Source: Zantedeschia hybrid cultivar (lineage: Eukaryota; Streptophyta; Magnoliopsida; Alismatales; Araceae). From it: a stretch of DNA of 64,000 bases. The notes under the pieces were generated by a model. That model did not search any database and was not told the origin of the DNA. It saw only the letters and a list, made by a program, of their open reading frames with translations. Position numbers and translations under genes: made by a program. Shown here piece by piece: positions 1 to 10,204 of the stretch; positions within the stretch are counted from its first letter, which is position 1; every line of letters starts with the position of its first letter. Where the stretch lies: positions 43,783,196-43,847,195 of the forward strand of contig JARZZO010000013.1 of the NCBI GenBank assembly GCA_030544215.1, given 5' to 3'.

Positions 1-823
1 ATTTATTAATACACATACTTTAGTGCAGCGGAAAAAATGCAACGAAAAGGGACACAAATGCATAGTCAGAAAGGGACCATAGCTTTGTATAAAAAGTGAC
101 CACTACTAACACTAGAAGACAGCTGACTGAAACTAAATCATCAAAACCACCAAAAATTCAACCCAATTGAGAGCACAGCTTCAAAAGAAAATATACATAG
201 CTGACCACTACCATCGAACCAGCTGGCTGAAACTAAATCATCAAAAAAACCTGTACTGTCACATTGATAAGCTATTTTGAAAAGGCACTGTTTGCTTAAG
301 CATTTCCAAATGTTGCCTAAAAGATACCATCACAGAAGAGGTAACATCATACTTCTGTAATTTCAATGTGAAAACTTAACTGAGGCAATTAAATTTACCC
401 CTCTGTAACCTATCTGGCAATATGGTGTCATTGATGTTGATACGTAGTCTACTATTTTCTTGTATCACATGCTTTGTTCTCCACATGAAGTTAAATTTGG
501 ATGGGTTCTAGGAAGAGCTTAATGAAATTATGTCAATGTTTGTTTCGAATGCCCAACTGCAGCTTGGATGCATGGACATTATTATGAGATTCTGAGCACA
601 AGATGTAGTGTGTTTTGCAATATGTTTCCTGTGCATTTCTGGATATTAAAGATTAAAAGCTATATAATAGCCAAAAGACATTTCCTGAAAGTGAACCATT
701 CATTACTGTTTTGCAACTTTTGTGAACTCGTGTTTCTCATGTGACATATGTATAAGCTTTCTATTTAAGGAAACAGTAATTTTGATTTAAAGCTTTGATA
801 TTTTGTTTCACTTTAAATTTCAG
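1..823 (+). other. Intron or upstream part of the CCA gene; no exon recognised
   Basis: AT-rich sequence before the first exon I can support. The acceptor TTTCAG ends at 823. The catalytic half of the enzyme encoded downstream must lie further left, so this stretch is probably intronic. A candidate acceptor near 555-560 (CAACTGCAG) is not followed by a reading frame I can match to the family, so no exon is called. Confidence 0.5.
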
Positions 824-3800
824 GATGATCACCACAGGCTTTGCTTGTATGGGGCATTGTTTCTTCCACTAAGCAAGTTGATATATAGAGATAAAAAATG
901 CAAGGAGGTATTCAGCTTTTATTTTGTTGAATCTGATAATTATTTTCATCTCTTACATGTAGCTCATCCGTTGGCACATGTTAGGTACCTGTCACAAGCT
1001 ATATAATTAGAAACTCTCTGAAGCTGAAAGCCAGTGATGCTGAGACGGTTAGTTTTTGTTCTTCCTTGGTAACTTTATTTGTTCAATTTCACTTCAAAAA
1101 AAAAAATTTATCTGTTCAATTTAATGTACTCGGATGTTATATTTTCTTGATGATGTTTTGTGTCAGATTCGGTTATCTCAATCTAATGAGCTACTTTCCC
1201 GTGTCTAGGTGGTAATGTTGCATAGCGCATTAGAGAAATTTGTTTCCTTGATTACTTTCCTAGAGTCAAGTGGGACATCCATCATTGTTGAAACAGATTT
1301 GGGAGATGATTTTCTTGATATCCCACATGCATCAAAAAGGCGAATATTGGCAGGTTGAGGATTGTGTTACCTTGTCTTTTGGTTCTCATCTGCACAACAT
1401 GACCTTGCTTTGATGTTTATTTTGGTTTTCTTCAATCGACTAACCTTAATCATACAGATGTAATCATGGCATGATTCCTTTATTCATCAGAAAAGTATCA
1501 ATCATCTTTTAGGATTTCAAAGCATCTTTACTTTACTAATATATTAACTAAATAGAAATTTGGTCTCAATAGTAACATTCTACTCATAATTATATCATGA
1601 TATCCTTTAACCATATGCAATTATGATCATAATCTTACACTCTTGATTATTAAGGACTCTATAATCATAATCAATTATCATCTTAATCATCATTGACTTG
1701 ACCACCATCTTCATCATAGCATCTTCTTTTCTTACTCATGTCTTTAGGCATGTGTAATTATCATCCTTATGTCATTTTTAATCTTTAGTAATCTATGTTA
1801 AATAGTCAGAACACTAAATCAACCACATAAGAGGTAATTGCTTGCTCCTTAAGAACTCAATTACTGCCTTAAATTCCATTCTAGGTAGTGTAAAGTATGA
1901 TTTCTATATCACCTTCTAAAAAAAAGTATGATTTCTATACATAATATTCATAAGAACATCTAGTCTGATTTTTAAGTCTTAAACTAACAATCCTTAGTTT
2001 CTAAGGGTTTCTTATTGTCATGATTATCATCATCCTGACTGCCATCATTACATCGTTATCTTATATTTATCATGCTTTTGTCGTTATTTCAATTAAGTCA
2101 CATAATCATTCTTTACAATAGTTAGGCATCAATCATCTTTAGCATGTCGAATCATCTTTAGTCATAAAAACCGTCCATGTTGATCTTCCTAGATCATTTC
2201 GTCACAAATCATGATTTATTCATCACACTACGCATATTCGTAAACTGTCATTATAATAATGGTTATAGATATCATAAAATGTATCAGTACATAATCATAT
2301 ATGTAATATTCATCATTCTTGAGATATTCACATTATTATCTCCTTAATTAAAGTTTTTTTTCTTTTTAATTACCAAACCACTTATATTAAATGAGTTTCT
2401 AAGAAATCATGTAAATATGCAATAAACAATGGTACTAAATTTGGGGCATCAGTTGAACAGAGTCTCCACTTTAGCCATCATAACTTCTTAGTGCATGAGT
2501 TAAGATGTCCACATTGAAAAATCATCTCTGAATATCCCTTTTTGTCCGTAAACTGCTGACCTGCTTTCAGGAATGGCTTCCAGCTTCGCCATTTCACTTT
2601 CTAATGCTCCAATGTTGATAACTCTTTGAGATGGATAACCATATTTTGTTAAAACAATTACTTTTATCGAAGTACCCTGAAAATTGGAGATGGCTTTTGC
2701 ATTTTGTGAGATCGTTGGGGTTGACGGGGATTCACATGTTACTATTCATTCACTTTCAGGACTCTTTCTTAGGCAAGTTAAAGATTTCTGGCCAGTTGCT
2801 TTATTACTCTCCACTCTATTATACCCCAAAGTTGATCACGTGGAAGGTTTCCTGGCAAAAAGCTTTCAGCTGGATCCTGCAAGAGAATTATACAGGAGAG
2901 TTCATGAGACAATTATTACTGAATTAGGTAAGGTATCTGACGACTTATGTTGCTTTTCTTTTGTTCTTTATGTAAAATTCTGACTCCAAGTTTGCATTCA
3001 TTTATTTATTTGGTTGGGGAATTGGGCTGTGTGGGAGGCATGTAGCATTGTTGATAAATTAATGTATCACGCTGGCTCAACCCATTTGCATCCTGTTGAA
3101 ACAAAAAAAAAAGGGGCAATAAAGAGCAGCAGCACCTGCGGCAGTAGCAGAGAGAAAGAAAGAGAGGGCCAGCCCTCTGTTTACAACAAAAAAGAAGAAG
3201 AAGAAGGATTAAAAAAAAAGGACTGCGGTGGAGTAGAGTCCACCTCTGGTGGAATTCTTCACCTCCACCGGGTGGAGAAGGCCCACCCGGTGGAGGTGGG
3301 AAGTCCCACCTGAAAGAGACCACCTGGTGAAGGTAAGGCGCTTCTGGTGGGAGGAGTCCCACTTGGGATTCCAACCTCCACTGGATGAGGGAGGATGCTG
3401 CAGGCCCATCCTCCACCCCCTGATGCATCCAGTGGAGGTGGGAGGAGGCTGCGCCTCCTACTCTTCCTTCCTAACTAACTAGTAGTTAGTTATGTAAAAA
3501 AATGAAAAGAGGGGGTTTTTATATAAAACTTGCTTGCTGTTTTCACCCATGGTAAAAAGAAAAAGGATAGAAATAAACATAAAAGGCCATGAAACAAGGA
3601 ATTTTATACAAAAATCTCCACCTATCTGCATCGAGTGGGTGTGTTTAATGCACTCCCATGCATAACCACCATCCATCGGAGATGGAAAGGCAGAAATCTT
3701 TGGATTTTTTTTACCTTTTACCCCCGGTAATTCACCATCCAAACCACAGCCCGGTGGAGGTGCATGAAGTGTGCTCCAAACTAGCCACCCAGTGGAGGTG

Positions 3801-6800
3801 GAGGGACATTTAAACTCTCTTGCTACCATCCTGCCTAAGGCCATCCAGTGGAGGTGGAGGAATAAGACCTAGTCAAAACTTTTCACCCTCATGAGTAATT
3901 TCCCACGGTAATTTCTCCAAGTTGTGTCCTGTGGAGGTGAGCCCCCATGTGCAAGCAGGAAATAAGTTAGACTTAAACATGGTGGAGGTGGGCATTTGGC
4001 TTTGTAACCGCCTCTCCAAGAGCCTATAAATACCCTTCTAGTGATGCGGGACGACTACCTACTAAGACTCCAAATGGTGACTACAATCTGAGATCAGCAA
4101 GAACACCATAGCGAACAGCAAAAATGAACATCAATTGGATCCCAAGTCCATGATAGAAAATACGAAATGACTAGCAAGCCAACTCGGGAACCGTCCTCTC
4201 CCCATAAGAAAACAAACAGGATCAACGGTAGTGAGAACTACCAAAGAACTAGGGCATCAACAACACGATCTATATGCTCAAACAGGGCCGTGGAACGGAT
4301 CTCTTGTGCTCACACTCTGGCAGCAATAATATAATTAGTAGCTAGGAACCTAAGCACTTGTGCATGGAAACAGATTTTACCATATAATGGACAGGCAAAT
4401 TGTAAGAGAATGAGTCAAATCGTCACTAACTGTCCCACTGTCAAATGGGTCCACACTGGGATGGTGGGGGTCCCCGAACGAGTGCTGCTGAACCGGAAGC
4501 ACGACTAACGGGGTGGTGCTCCTCGCAAGGCCCGGGCAGCGGAACTGAACTGTTGTTGGTGGGCGGTGTGGGCATAGTGCGACCAAAGGCTACACAATGC
4601 GGGTGGCCGACGTGGGGCTGTTGGCGGACTCGGCGGCTGGACGGAAGATGGGACGTGCGCTGGCGTGACGCATGATGGTGGTGAAAGGCGGGACCTTGCC
4701 CTGGCGCGACGTGTGGCGCACTTCGCGGAAAGGCAGGGCGACCTTAGGGCTTGAGCGACGAGGATGGGCCTTGCGACAACGGAAGGCGTGCCACGTGGTG
4801 GTGACAGTGGGCGGGAATGCCCAGACCGGTGCTGCGTGGCGCGACGTGGGCAGGAAGTAGGGCTGTCAACAGATCCGGATAATATCCGACTCCGATTCGT
4901 ATCCTCATCCGATTAGTAAGATATTTATCCGATTAAGACATCTGGCGAACATATCCGAATATCCGTTTAATTATCCGATTAACATTCGAAGCGGAAACGG
5001 AAAATAGATATCCGCTCCGATTATTATCCAACCGATTATGTATTTTAATAAGTTATTTTAATTTTAATGATATTTATATATTTAAATAAATGATAATTCA
5101 ATATTTGAAGTATGCTTAAGACATGTTGAGCGATAATAATGAAGTTTCTTGTGTTTTTATTTTTATTTTTAGTGGTTTTACTAATTTAGATAAATTATTT
5201 AAGCATTTGTTATTATCTAAAGTATTTTTAATGAAGCATTCAAATTATTTAAATTTATCTAGATATTTATAACTTGAATATGTATTAATTTACATCTATG
5301 ATATTTATGGACTATGCAAAAAATAAAATTTACAAGTCATTAAATTACAAGACAAAGTTGAAATATTTAAGTATTCGAATTATTATCCGAATTCGGATAC
5401 TATCTGGCAGAGTCGAATTCGGATAGAAAAATTTATTATATGTCGGATAGTATCTAGAGTCGGATATTCGGATAATATTAAACGGAGCGGAGTCGGATAT
5501 TGTGGTATTCGCTCCGTTGACAGTCCTAGCAGGAAGTGCTCCGGGCAGGGGCGGGAACGCCCGGGCGGGTGCCGTGTGGCGCCGAAGTGGCGGCGGGTGT
5601 CCTCCCGTGCGGGCACGGGCGGAGATTGTGTAATTACCAAGGGGTAAATTGGTAATCTTCTATCAAGAAATAAACTTAACCCAACCCTAGTTATTTCTTA
5701 GTTGATTAATTTTGATATGAGTTAATGGCTGGGGCTTTTTTATGTAACGGCAAAGCATGTGGGGAGTTCTGCAAAAATAGGTGAATTAAGGGGGCTTTTT
5801 TGTAATTTAAAAGATTTCAGGGGCTAAAAACTAAAACTCCTTAAGTAAAAACGAAGAGAAAGGGGCTAAAATAGTCATTTTCCTTAATAATTTAAGGGTA
5901 GTTGATTTTAACTTGGGGTTATGCAGGCAGACAAAGCCTAATGGTGATGGTCCTATTAAATCTAAGTTTTTCGGAGCAAATTCTGAATATCCAATTTACA
6001 AGCGGTTTATTTCCAAATATGCAGCTTTATATGGACTAAAAAGAAGCCCTTTTCTCTTTTGTGTCCAAGTGGTCTCTCACTTCCAATGTTATTTCCGTAT
6101 GTATGTTTTCCCATTTACCAACCTCATTGGCCCTTTTTGGGTCCCATGCTTAGGTCAGCGCTGCAAATATTCAAATAATCATCGTCAAACTATGATGACA
6201 CAAGCTAACACCTGCTTGAACTTGGATTTTAACTAGTCTTAAACTTTTAATTCATCTTTCTTGATGTGCTTGATTTATTTATTTATTTTTTTAATTTTCC
6301 GACAAGTGCCCAAACACTGGAACTATATGATACTTGTTCTTTGTCTGCTCCTCTGTTTGGACATGAAAGGGCCATAAAAGATGAAAATCTAAAAGCCAGT
6401 TTACATCACGTTCTAAAAGTTCCAAGTTTTAAATTAATGGTGTTTTATCATTTTCCCTCAACTCTAATCCTTCAACATAGTGATTGCTAAATTTTGATAC
6501 ATTTGGCTGCCTTTTTTCTTTGGGTTTTTTTTGGTTTATTGGCCTGGGTTGGCTGGTTTGGCTGGTTTGGTTGTGTGTCCTAGGGGAGTTAGTGTGGGTA
6601 GCACAGACAACAGGGCCATTAGTTAAAACTAGGAATGGTGATCAGACGTCCGTTGGGAGGATCATGACCCATACCAGCAAAAGCTGCTGAAATCAGCCAA
6701 TTTTTGGATCATCCAATTCCCATCTGATTCACAGCTGATCCTGACCGATCCTACCCACTACCTTTCAAATCAGGTCAGCTCCAGCAGATCCAATCTAAGA

Positions 6801-7364
6801 TTGTTGTTCTGGATTGGATCTGGTGCTTGTTGTCTTCAGTGGTGGTGTTTACAGATCTGAAGATTATTTTATCAGCCCACACAAGGTTTTTTTGGATTGG
6901 ATCAAGTGGTTTTTGCCTTCAGTGGTGGTGTTTACTGATCTGGAGATTATTTTATCAGCCCACACAAGCATGTAAAGGATTAGCTTTTGTCTGTCAATAT
7001 AATTTGGTTTCTTCATTTCCTTCCAGTTCATTTGGTTCTGAAACGGCCATTGTTTCTTCACTAATGGTCAATTTTGTTGCAATGCAGATCTTGACAGAGT
7101 GTGGGAAATGAAGCCACTTGTGAAGGGTGATGACACTATGGATGTGTTGGGGCTTAAAAGAGGACCACAAATTAGGGAATGGGTGAGGCACATTGCCCTT
7201 ATCTTGAATTCATATTCTTCACTGACATGGCATGATCTTAAATGTTTCATCCTTCTCAGCAAGAACGGCTGATAAAGTGGCAGCTTGCACATCCAGAAGG
7301 AGAAAAAGAGGAGGCCCTTGATTGGATTCGGAGTTTACATGCAAAACGCGCAAAACTAAACTGA
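824..7364 (+). CDS. CCA tRNA nucleotidyltransferase (CCA-adding enzyme), C-terminal part; 5' end outside window
   Basis: This enzyme adds or repairs the 3' CCA of tRNAs in nucleus/cytosol, mitochondria and plastids. Exons seen: 824-907, 985-1047, 1209-1353, 2760-2927, 7088-7182 and 7260-7364. All have GT-AG borders with compatible phases, giving 219 residues and a TGA stop. Family-typical segments in order are RLCLYGALFLPLSKLIYRDK, IIRNSLKLKASDAET, VVMLHSALEKF, LRQVKDFWPVALLLSTLL, VWEMKPLVKGDDTMDVLGLK, GPQIREWQERLIKWQLAHP and WIRSLHAKRAKLN. This is the helical neck/body/tail that holds tRNA. The nucleotidyltransferase head (DxD motif) is not in the window. The TGA fits the usual C-terminus of plant CCA enzymes. 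The gene is broken only by the window edge. The largest intron (2928-7087) is full of repeats. Family assignment rests on remembered plant homologues; the exon phases support it independently. Confidence 0.88.
1354..2759 (+). other. CCA gene intron, TCAT-rich
   Basis: A 1.4-kb intron between the exons ending in ILAG and starting with LFLRQ. It is AT-rich and unusually dense in ATCAT/AATCAT words between about 1640 and 2330. I see no coding sequence or recognisable mobile element. The apparent ORFs that overlap its right end only extend the exon starting at 2760. Confidence 0.6.
3020..4440. repeat. GGTGGAGGTGG-rich repeat block with internal TATA, possible retroelement remnant
   Basis: Within the large CCA intron, the motif CC(C/A)G(G/T)GGAGGTGG recurs at irregular spacing (near 3285, 3429, 3750, 3788, 3845, 3930 and 3980). 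One inverted copy at 3259-3300 makes a hairpin. A TATA box-like TATAAATA sits at 4025-4032. The block from about 4035 shares the word GTGATGCGGGACG with 46936-46950, inside another repeat. This could be an LTR-type promoter remnant. No LTR ends or target duplication were found, so the class is uncertain. Confidence 0.45.
4440..4857. repeat. GC-rich degenerate repeat interrupted by the hAT element
   Basis: GC-rich sequence with loosely repeated units of the form GCGGGAA(T/C)GCCC...GTGGCGC. The same unit resumes after the hAT insertion at 5537-5625, so the transposon split a pre-existing GC-rich repeat. The small ORFs here are by-products of this composition and match nothing I know. Confidence 0.4.
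4858..5528. mobile_element. Non-autonomous hAT-superfamily transposon (671 bp)
   Basis: The element starts TAGGGCTGTCAAC and ends GTTGACAGTCCTA, so the terminal inverted repeats match at 12 of 13 positions. It is flanked on both sides by the same 8 bp, GCAGGAAG (4850-4857 and 5529-5536). An 8-bp target duplication with these ends is diagnostic of hAT. The subterminal regions are packed with ATATCCGA/TCGGATA words in both orientations, as expected for transposase-binding repeats. The AT-rich middle has no long ORF, so the element depends on a transposase from elsewhere. Confidence 0.88.
5640..6800. other. CCA intron, no gene recognised
   Basis: Intronic sequence right of the hAT element. GGGGCTTTTTT- and GGGGCTAAAA-type words at 5740-5880 look like ends of old plant DNA transposons, but no paired termini or target duplication could be matched. 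From 6640 to 6830 GATCC/GATCA words are dense, resembling the block at 13350-13580 in the invertase gene. Confidence 0.35.
6811..6968. repeat. Two-copy 83-bp tandem repeat
   Basis: Copy 1 begins at 6811 and copy 2 at 6894, both with GGATTGGATC. They share nearly identical cores (CTTCAGTGGTGGTGTTTAC, then ATTATTTTATCAGCCCACAC). They lie about 120 bp before the acceptor of the penultimate CCA exon. Confidence 0.8.
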
Positions 7365-9500
7365 TTTGCCTACATGGGATCATGGCATTTGGAGTACTCA
7401 GTCGTCGGAGATGGTTGCCAATTTTCAGTCATCTGGGTCATGCCCTTGTGCAAAATGGCACAAGAAGGGTTGAACAAGATGAATCCCCCGGAGATGGCTG
7501 TTTGGATGTTCACAATCGTCAACGTCCACGGAGTGGCTGCTATGCTTATTATGTTGACCGGCAACTTCTTGAAGCCGTTAATTAGATCTCCAGGTCATGT
7601 GGAAAGCTTCAGAGCTTTGGGCAATTCCTACATAAGGGCCGAAGACTGCGATGCTGATCCGATGCGGGTGGCTTGGATCCGTTGATGGTTTGCTTGTTGA
7701 CGTGGGATATCGTCCCGGAGTTATCCTTTTCTTGCATGATTTCAAAAAATGGTATGTTTGTAAGTTATTATTTATCTATTCATTAGATCCGTAACAAGTG
7801 TTGGTAGGTCAGTTCCTCACATAGATTGATGTAAAGAATGGGATACACATGGATGGGTGAGTGGAGATTGTTACCAAATGAGTCATCCTTGTTGTGGACT
7901 TGAGCTGTATTGACGTGGTTCTCTTCGGCCGCTGAAATTGTTGCGTGCGCGCACATGCACGTAGCAGCTCGGCATAACTGTTATTTGGGGGCCCTGTGGC
8001 GCAAGCTGTAATACGGAACTAGATCGTTTGGACCTCGACTTCGTACAAATAAGAAGAGGTGCTGGGTATTGCTTATCATTTCAAGATCAAATTACTTGTT
8101 CACTCCTCTCTTCAGATGTCTTAAGCTGCGGAGGAGCGAGCGGGACAGACTTAGAAGATTTTATTTCCTCTAATATCTACAAGCAATTGCTACTAACGAC
8201 GTGTATGTGATACGTTTAACCTTCCCCTCCTTTCATTGTTGCTCTCTTATTTTTTATACTCGTTAGCAACGAAACTAATATTCCATAAAAATCTTATCCT
8301 TTTTTGGCAAGCTCATAATTTGATTAATATGCAATTATGCAGTTACACTTGTAATATAGATTTTGTAAGTCTTTATCAAAACCAGATGCATTTTTCTGTG
8401 ACTTATTGTTGTGTTCTCATCGGTTGATTGAACTTTTGACTTTCTTATTTAAAATTTAATTAAATGGTATATAAACATGTTGTTGTCGTATTATATCCAT
8501 GTCGAACATATTTGGCAATTTTTTAAGTTGAAAATCTTTGATCTTAACTAATTTCATAAGTTTAATTTTTGTTAATAAACTGCTTCGAGTTTTCTTAATA
8601 AACCCACTGTCACTCTCATCAAAGTGGCTTTGCATTTAGTTGAAAGTTAAAGAAAAACAGTAGAGGCCTTCGCAACGAACGTTAGATCTAATGAATAACA
8701 CTTGTTGCTCTGTGTGCCATAGTACAGGATGTGTCTCTTGTACTGCTGCACACAAAGTCATCTGATCTAAACTATTGGATGTTCGTTTTATATTTTTTTT
8801 ATTTTTTAGTCATTTTTTTAAACTTTTTGAAACGTCCAACTAAAATCGGACGGTACAATTGACAAATTTGGGCCGGTTTTGAATTGGTTGTATATGTTAT
8901 TTTTGAAAAAACTTTTGGTACACATTTTAATTTGTGTGTTAACAAGTTATTTTTTAAAAATAATATATAGTCAACGCAGGATCTATTTGAATTTGATAGT
9001 TGTACCGTTCAATTTTTGCTTAAATATTTTAAAAAAAATATAAATAAACGGCCTCTCTGCGTGCCACGGTGCATACGGTTACTCAGACCTAATACCATTC
9101 TTTCATGATAACTGAACTAAAAAATTCAAAAAATACTCTCGATTAAAAAACTTTCCCAAAAGCTGCCCTACCTAGCTACGGACGCCACTCTACTGTACCA
9201 ACTCTGTGTAACAGCTTACCTTCCTCTAATGCGCCACGGTGCAATGCACCCAAACAACGGGAAACACCATGTCCGCTCGTGTATCAATTACACATCTTGG
9301 TGCACTGCATCACGTTTTAGAGGTCTTCCGTCACATCAAGAACGGCAACGTGTAGACCAGCAACGAGCGTCCCAAATAATAGTCCGGCTAGCTGTCCGCC
9401 GATCACCTGTCGGTTCCCGCGACCAACTCCCGCTAGCCGGTAACCCCTTCGTCCGTCCACCGGCTATTGCCGGTTACTCCAACGCAGCTGGCTGAGAGCC
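7365..9500. other. Intergenic: CCA 3' region and invertase upstream region
   Basis: About the first 400 bases are probably the CCA 3' UTR. The rest is AT-rich. Around 8690-9100 there is a weak long inverted repeat: TTAGATCT...GTGTGCCATAGTAC on the left against the complement of GTGCCACGGTGCATACGG...AGACCTAA on the right. It may be an old MITE. From 9230 the sequence turns GC-rich and leads into the invertase promoter. No gene is seen. Confidence 0.4.
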
Positions 9501-9512
9501 TAGCGGCCCTCC

Positions 9513-9520
9513 TATAAATA
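9513..9520 (+). promoter_or_regulatory. TATA box of the invertase gene
   Basis: TATAAATA in a GC-rich setting, about 690 bp before the start codon. A pyrimidine-rich leader follows (from about 9540). The distance to the ATG is explained by a 5'-UTR intron that ends at 10140. Confidence 0.65.
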
Positions 9521-9739
9521 TAGCTCCTGCTGCAACCGTTGTCCCTTTTTCACCCTTTCTCTATTTCTTCTTGCCCGCCGCCCCCACGTTTCCAGCTCGG
9601 GGAGATCTTGCCGGAGGCGTCGGACGAGAGGTCTCCCCCCACCCCCGGTGGCGCCGCCGTCGCCCGATCTCGCTAGGGTCGGTTCTCTTGCCTACCCCGT
9701 GGCCCCCGCTGCGGATCTCCCTAGATCTCTCCCTGGTTT

Positions 9740-10140
9740 CGCTTGTTTCTGGTGTTTCACTCTTGTGCACGTCGTTTTGATCCGTTTCTGGCTATTGTGG
9801 AGCGGAACGGCTCGGTTTGGTGGCTTGTTGGGTTGGTACTTTCGGATTCGTTGGGTTTTGTTGGGACTGTGGAGGAATGTGTCGATTCTTCGCCGGTTTT
9901 TGGCGGATCTGCTGTGTTGGATCTGCGTTGGTTTTGGTATCTGCTTTGATGTTGCAAATTGTGCGGTTTGGAATCCTTGGATGATGAACTGTTAGGTTAA
10001 TCCTGGCGGAACAAGCGCGTGGTTGCGTAGTGTGGTGTGATTCTTTGTGTTTGAGTCTGGAAAAGCGACAAATGCGCTTAACTATGTGTTTCTATTGATC
10101 TTTTTGCGTTTTTGCTCTGTGTTCTAATCGTTCTATGCAG
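9740..10140 (+). other. Probable 5'-UTR intron of the invertase gene
   Basis: T-rich sequence after a CT-rich leader, ending in a strong acceptor TTCTATGCAG at 10131-10140, 64 bp before the ATG. The donor cannot be fixed by eye; several GT sites lie between about 9680 and 9760. Leader introns of this type are common in plant housekeeping genes and often raise expression. Confidence 0.55.
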
Positions 10141-10204
10141 GCGGAGCCTACGATAATCGGTTGCTGTTCACGAAAGATCGGTTCTTGGCGGACGGGAGAG
10201 GCGG

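Noticed and set aside
2631..2927. 98-aa ORF across the CCA intron/exon border
   Set aside because: It is in a different frame from the exon starting at 2760, whose frame matches the enzyme family and joins in phase on both sides.
3006..3428. 140-aa minus-strand ORF
   Set aside because: Translation of the GGTGGAGG repeat block in antisense; Pro/Gly/Leu runs only.
7374..7685. 103-aa ORF just after the CCA stop codon
   Set aside because: Lies in the probable 3' UTR, overlaps other frames and has no family resemblance I can see.
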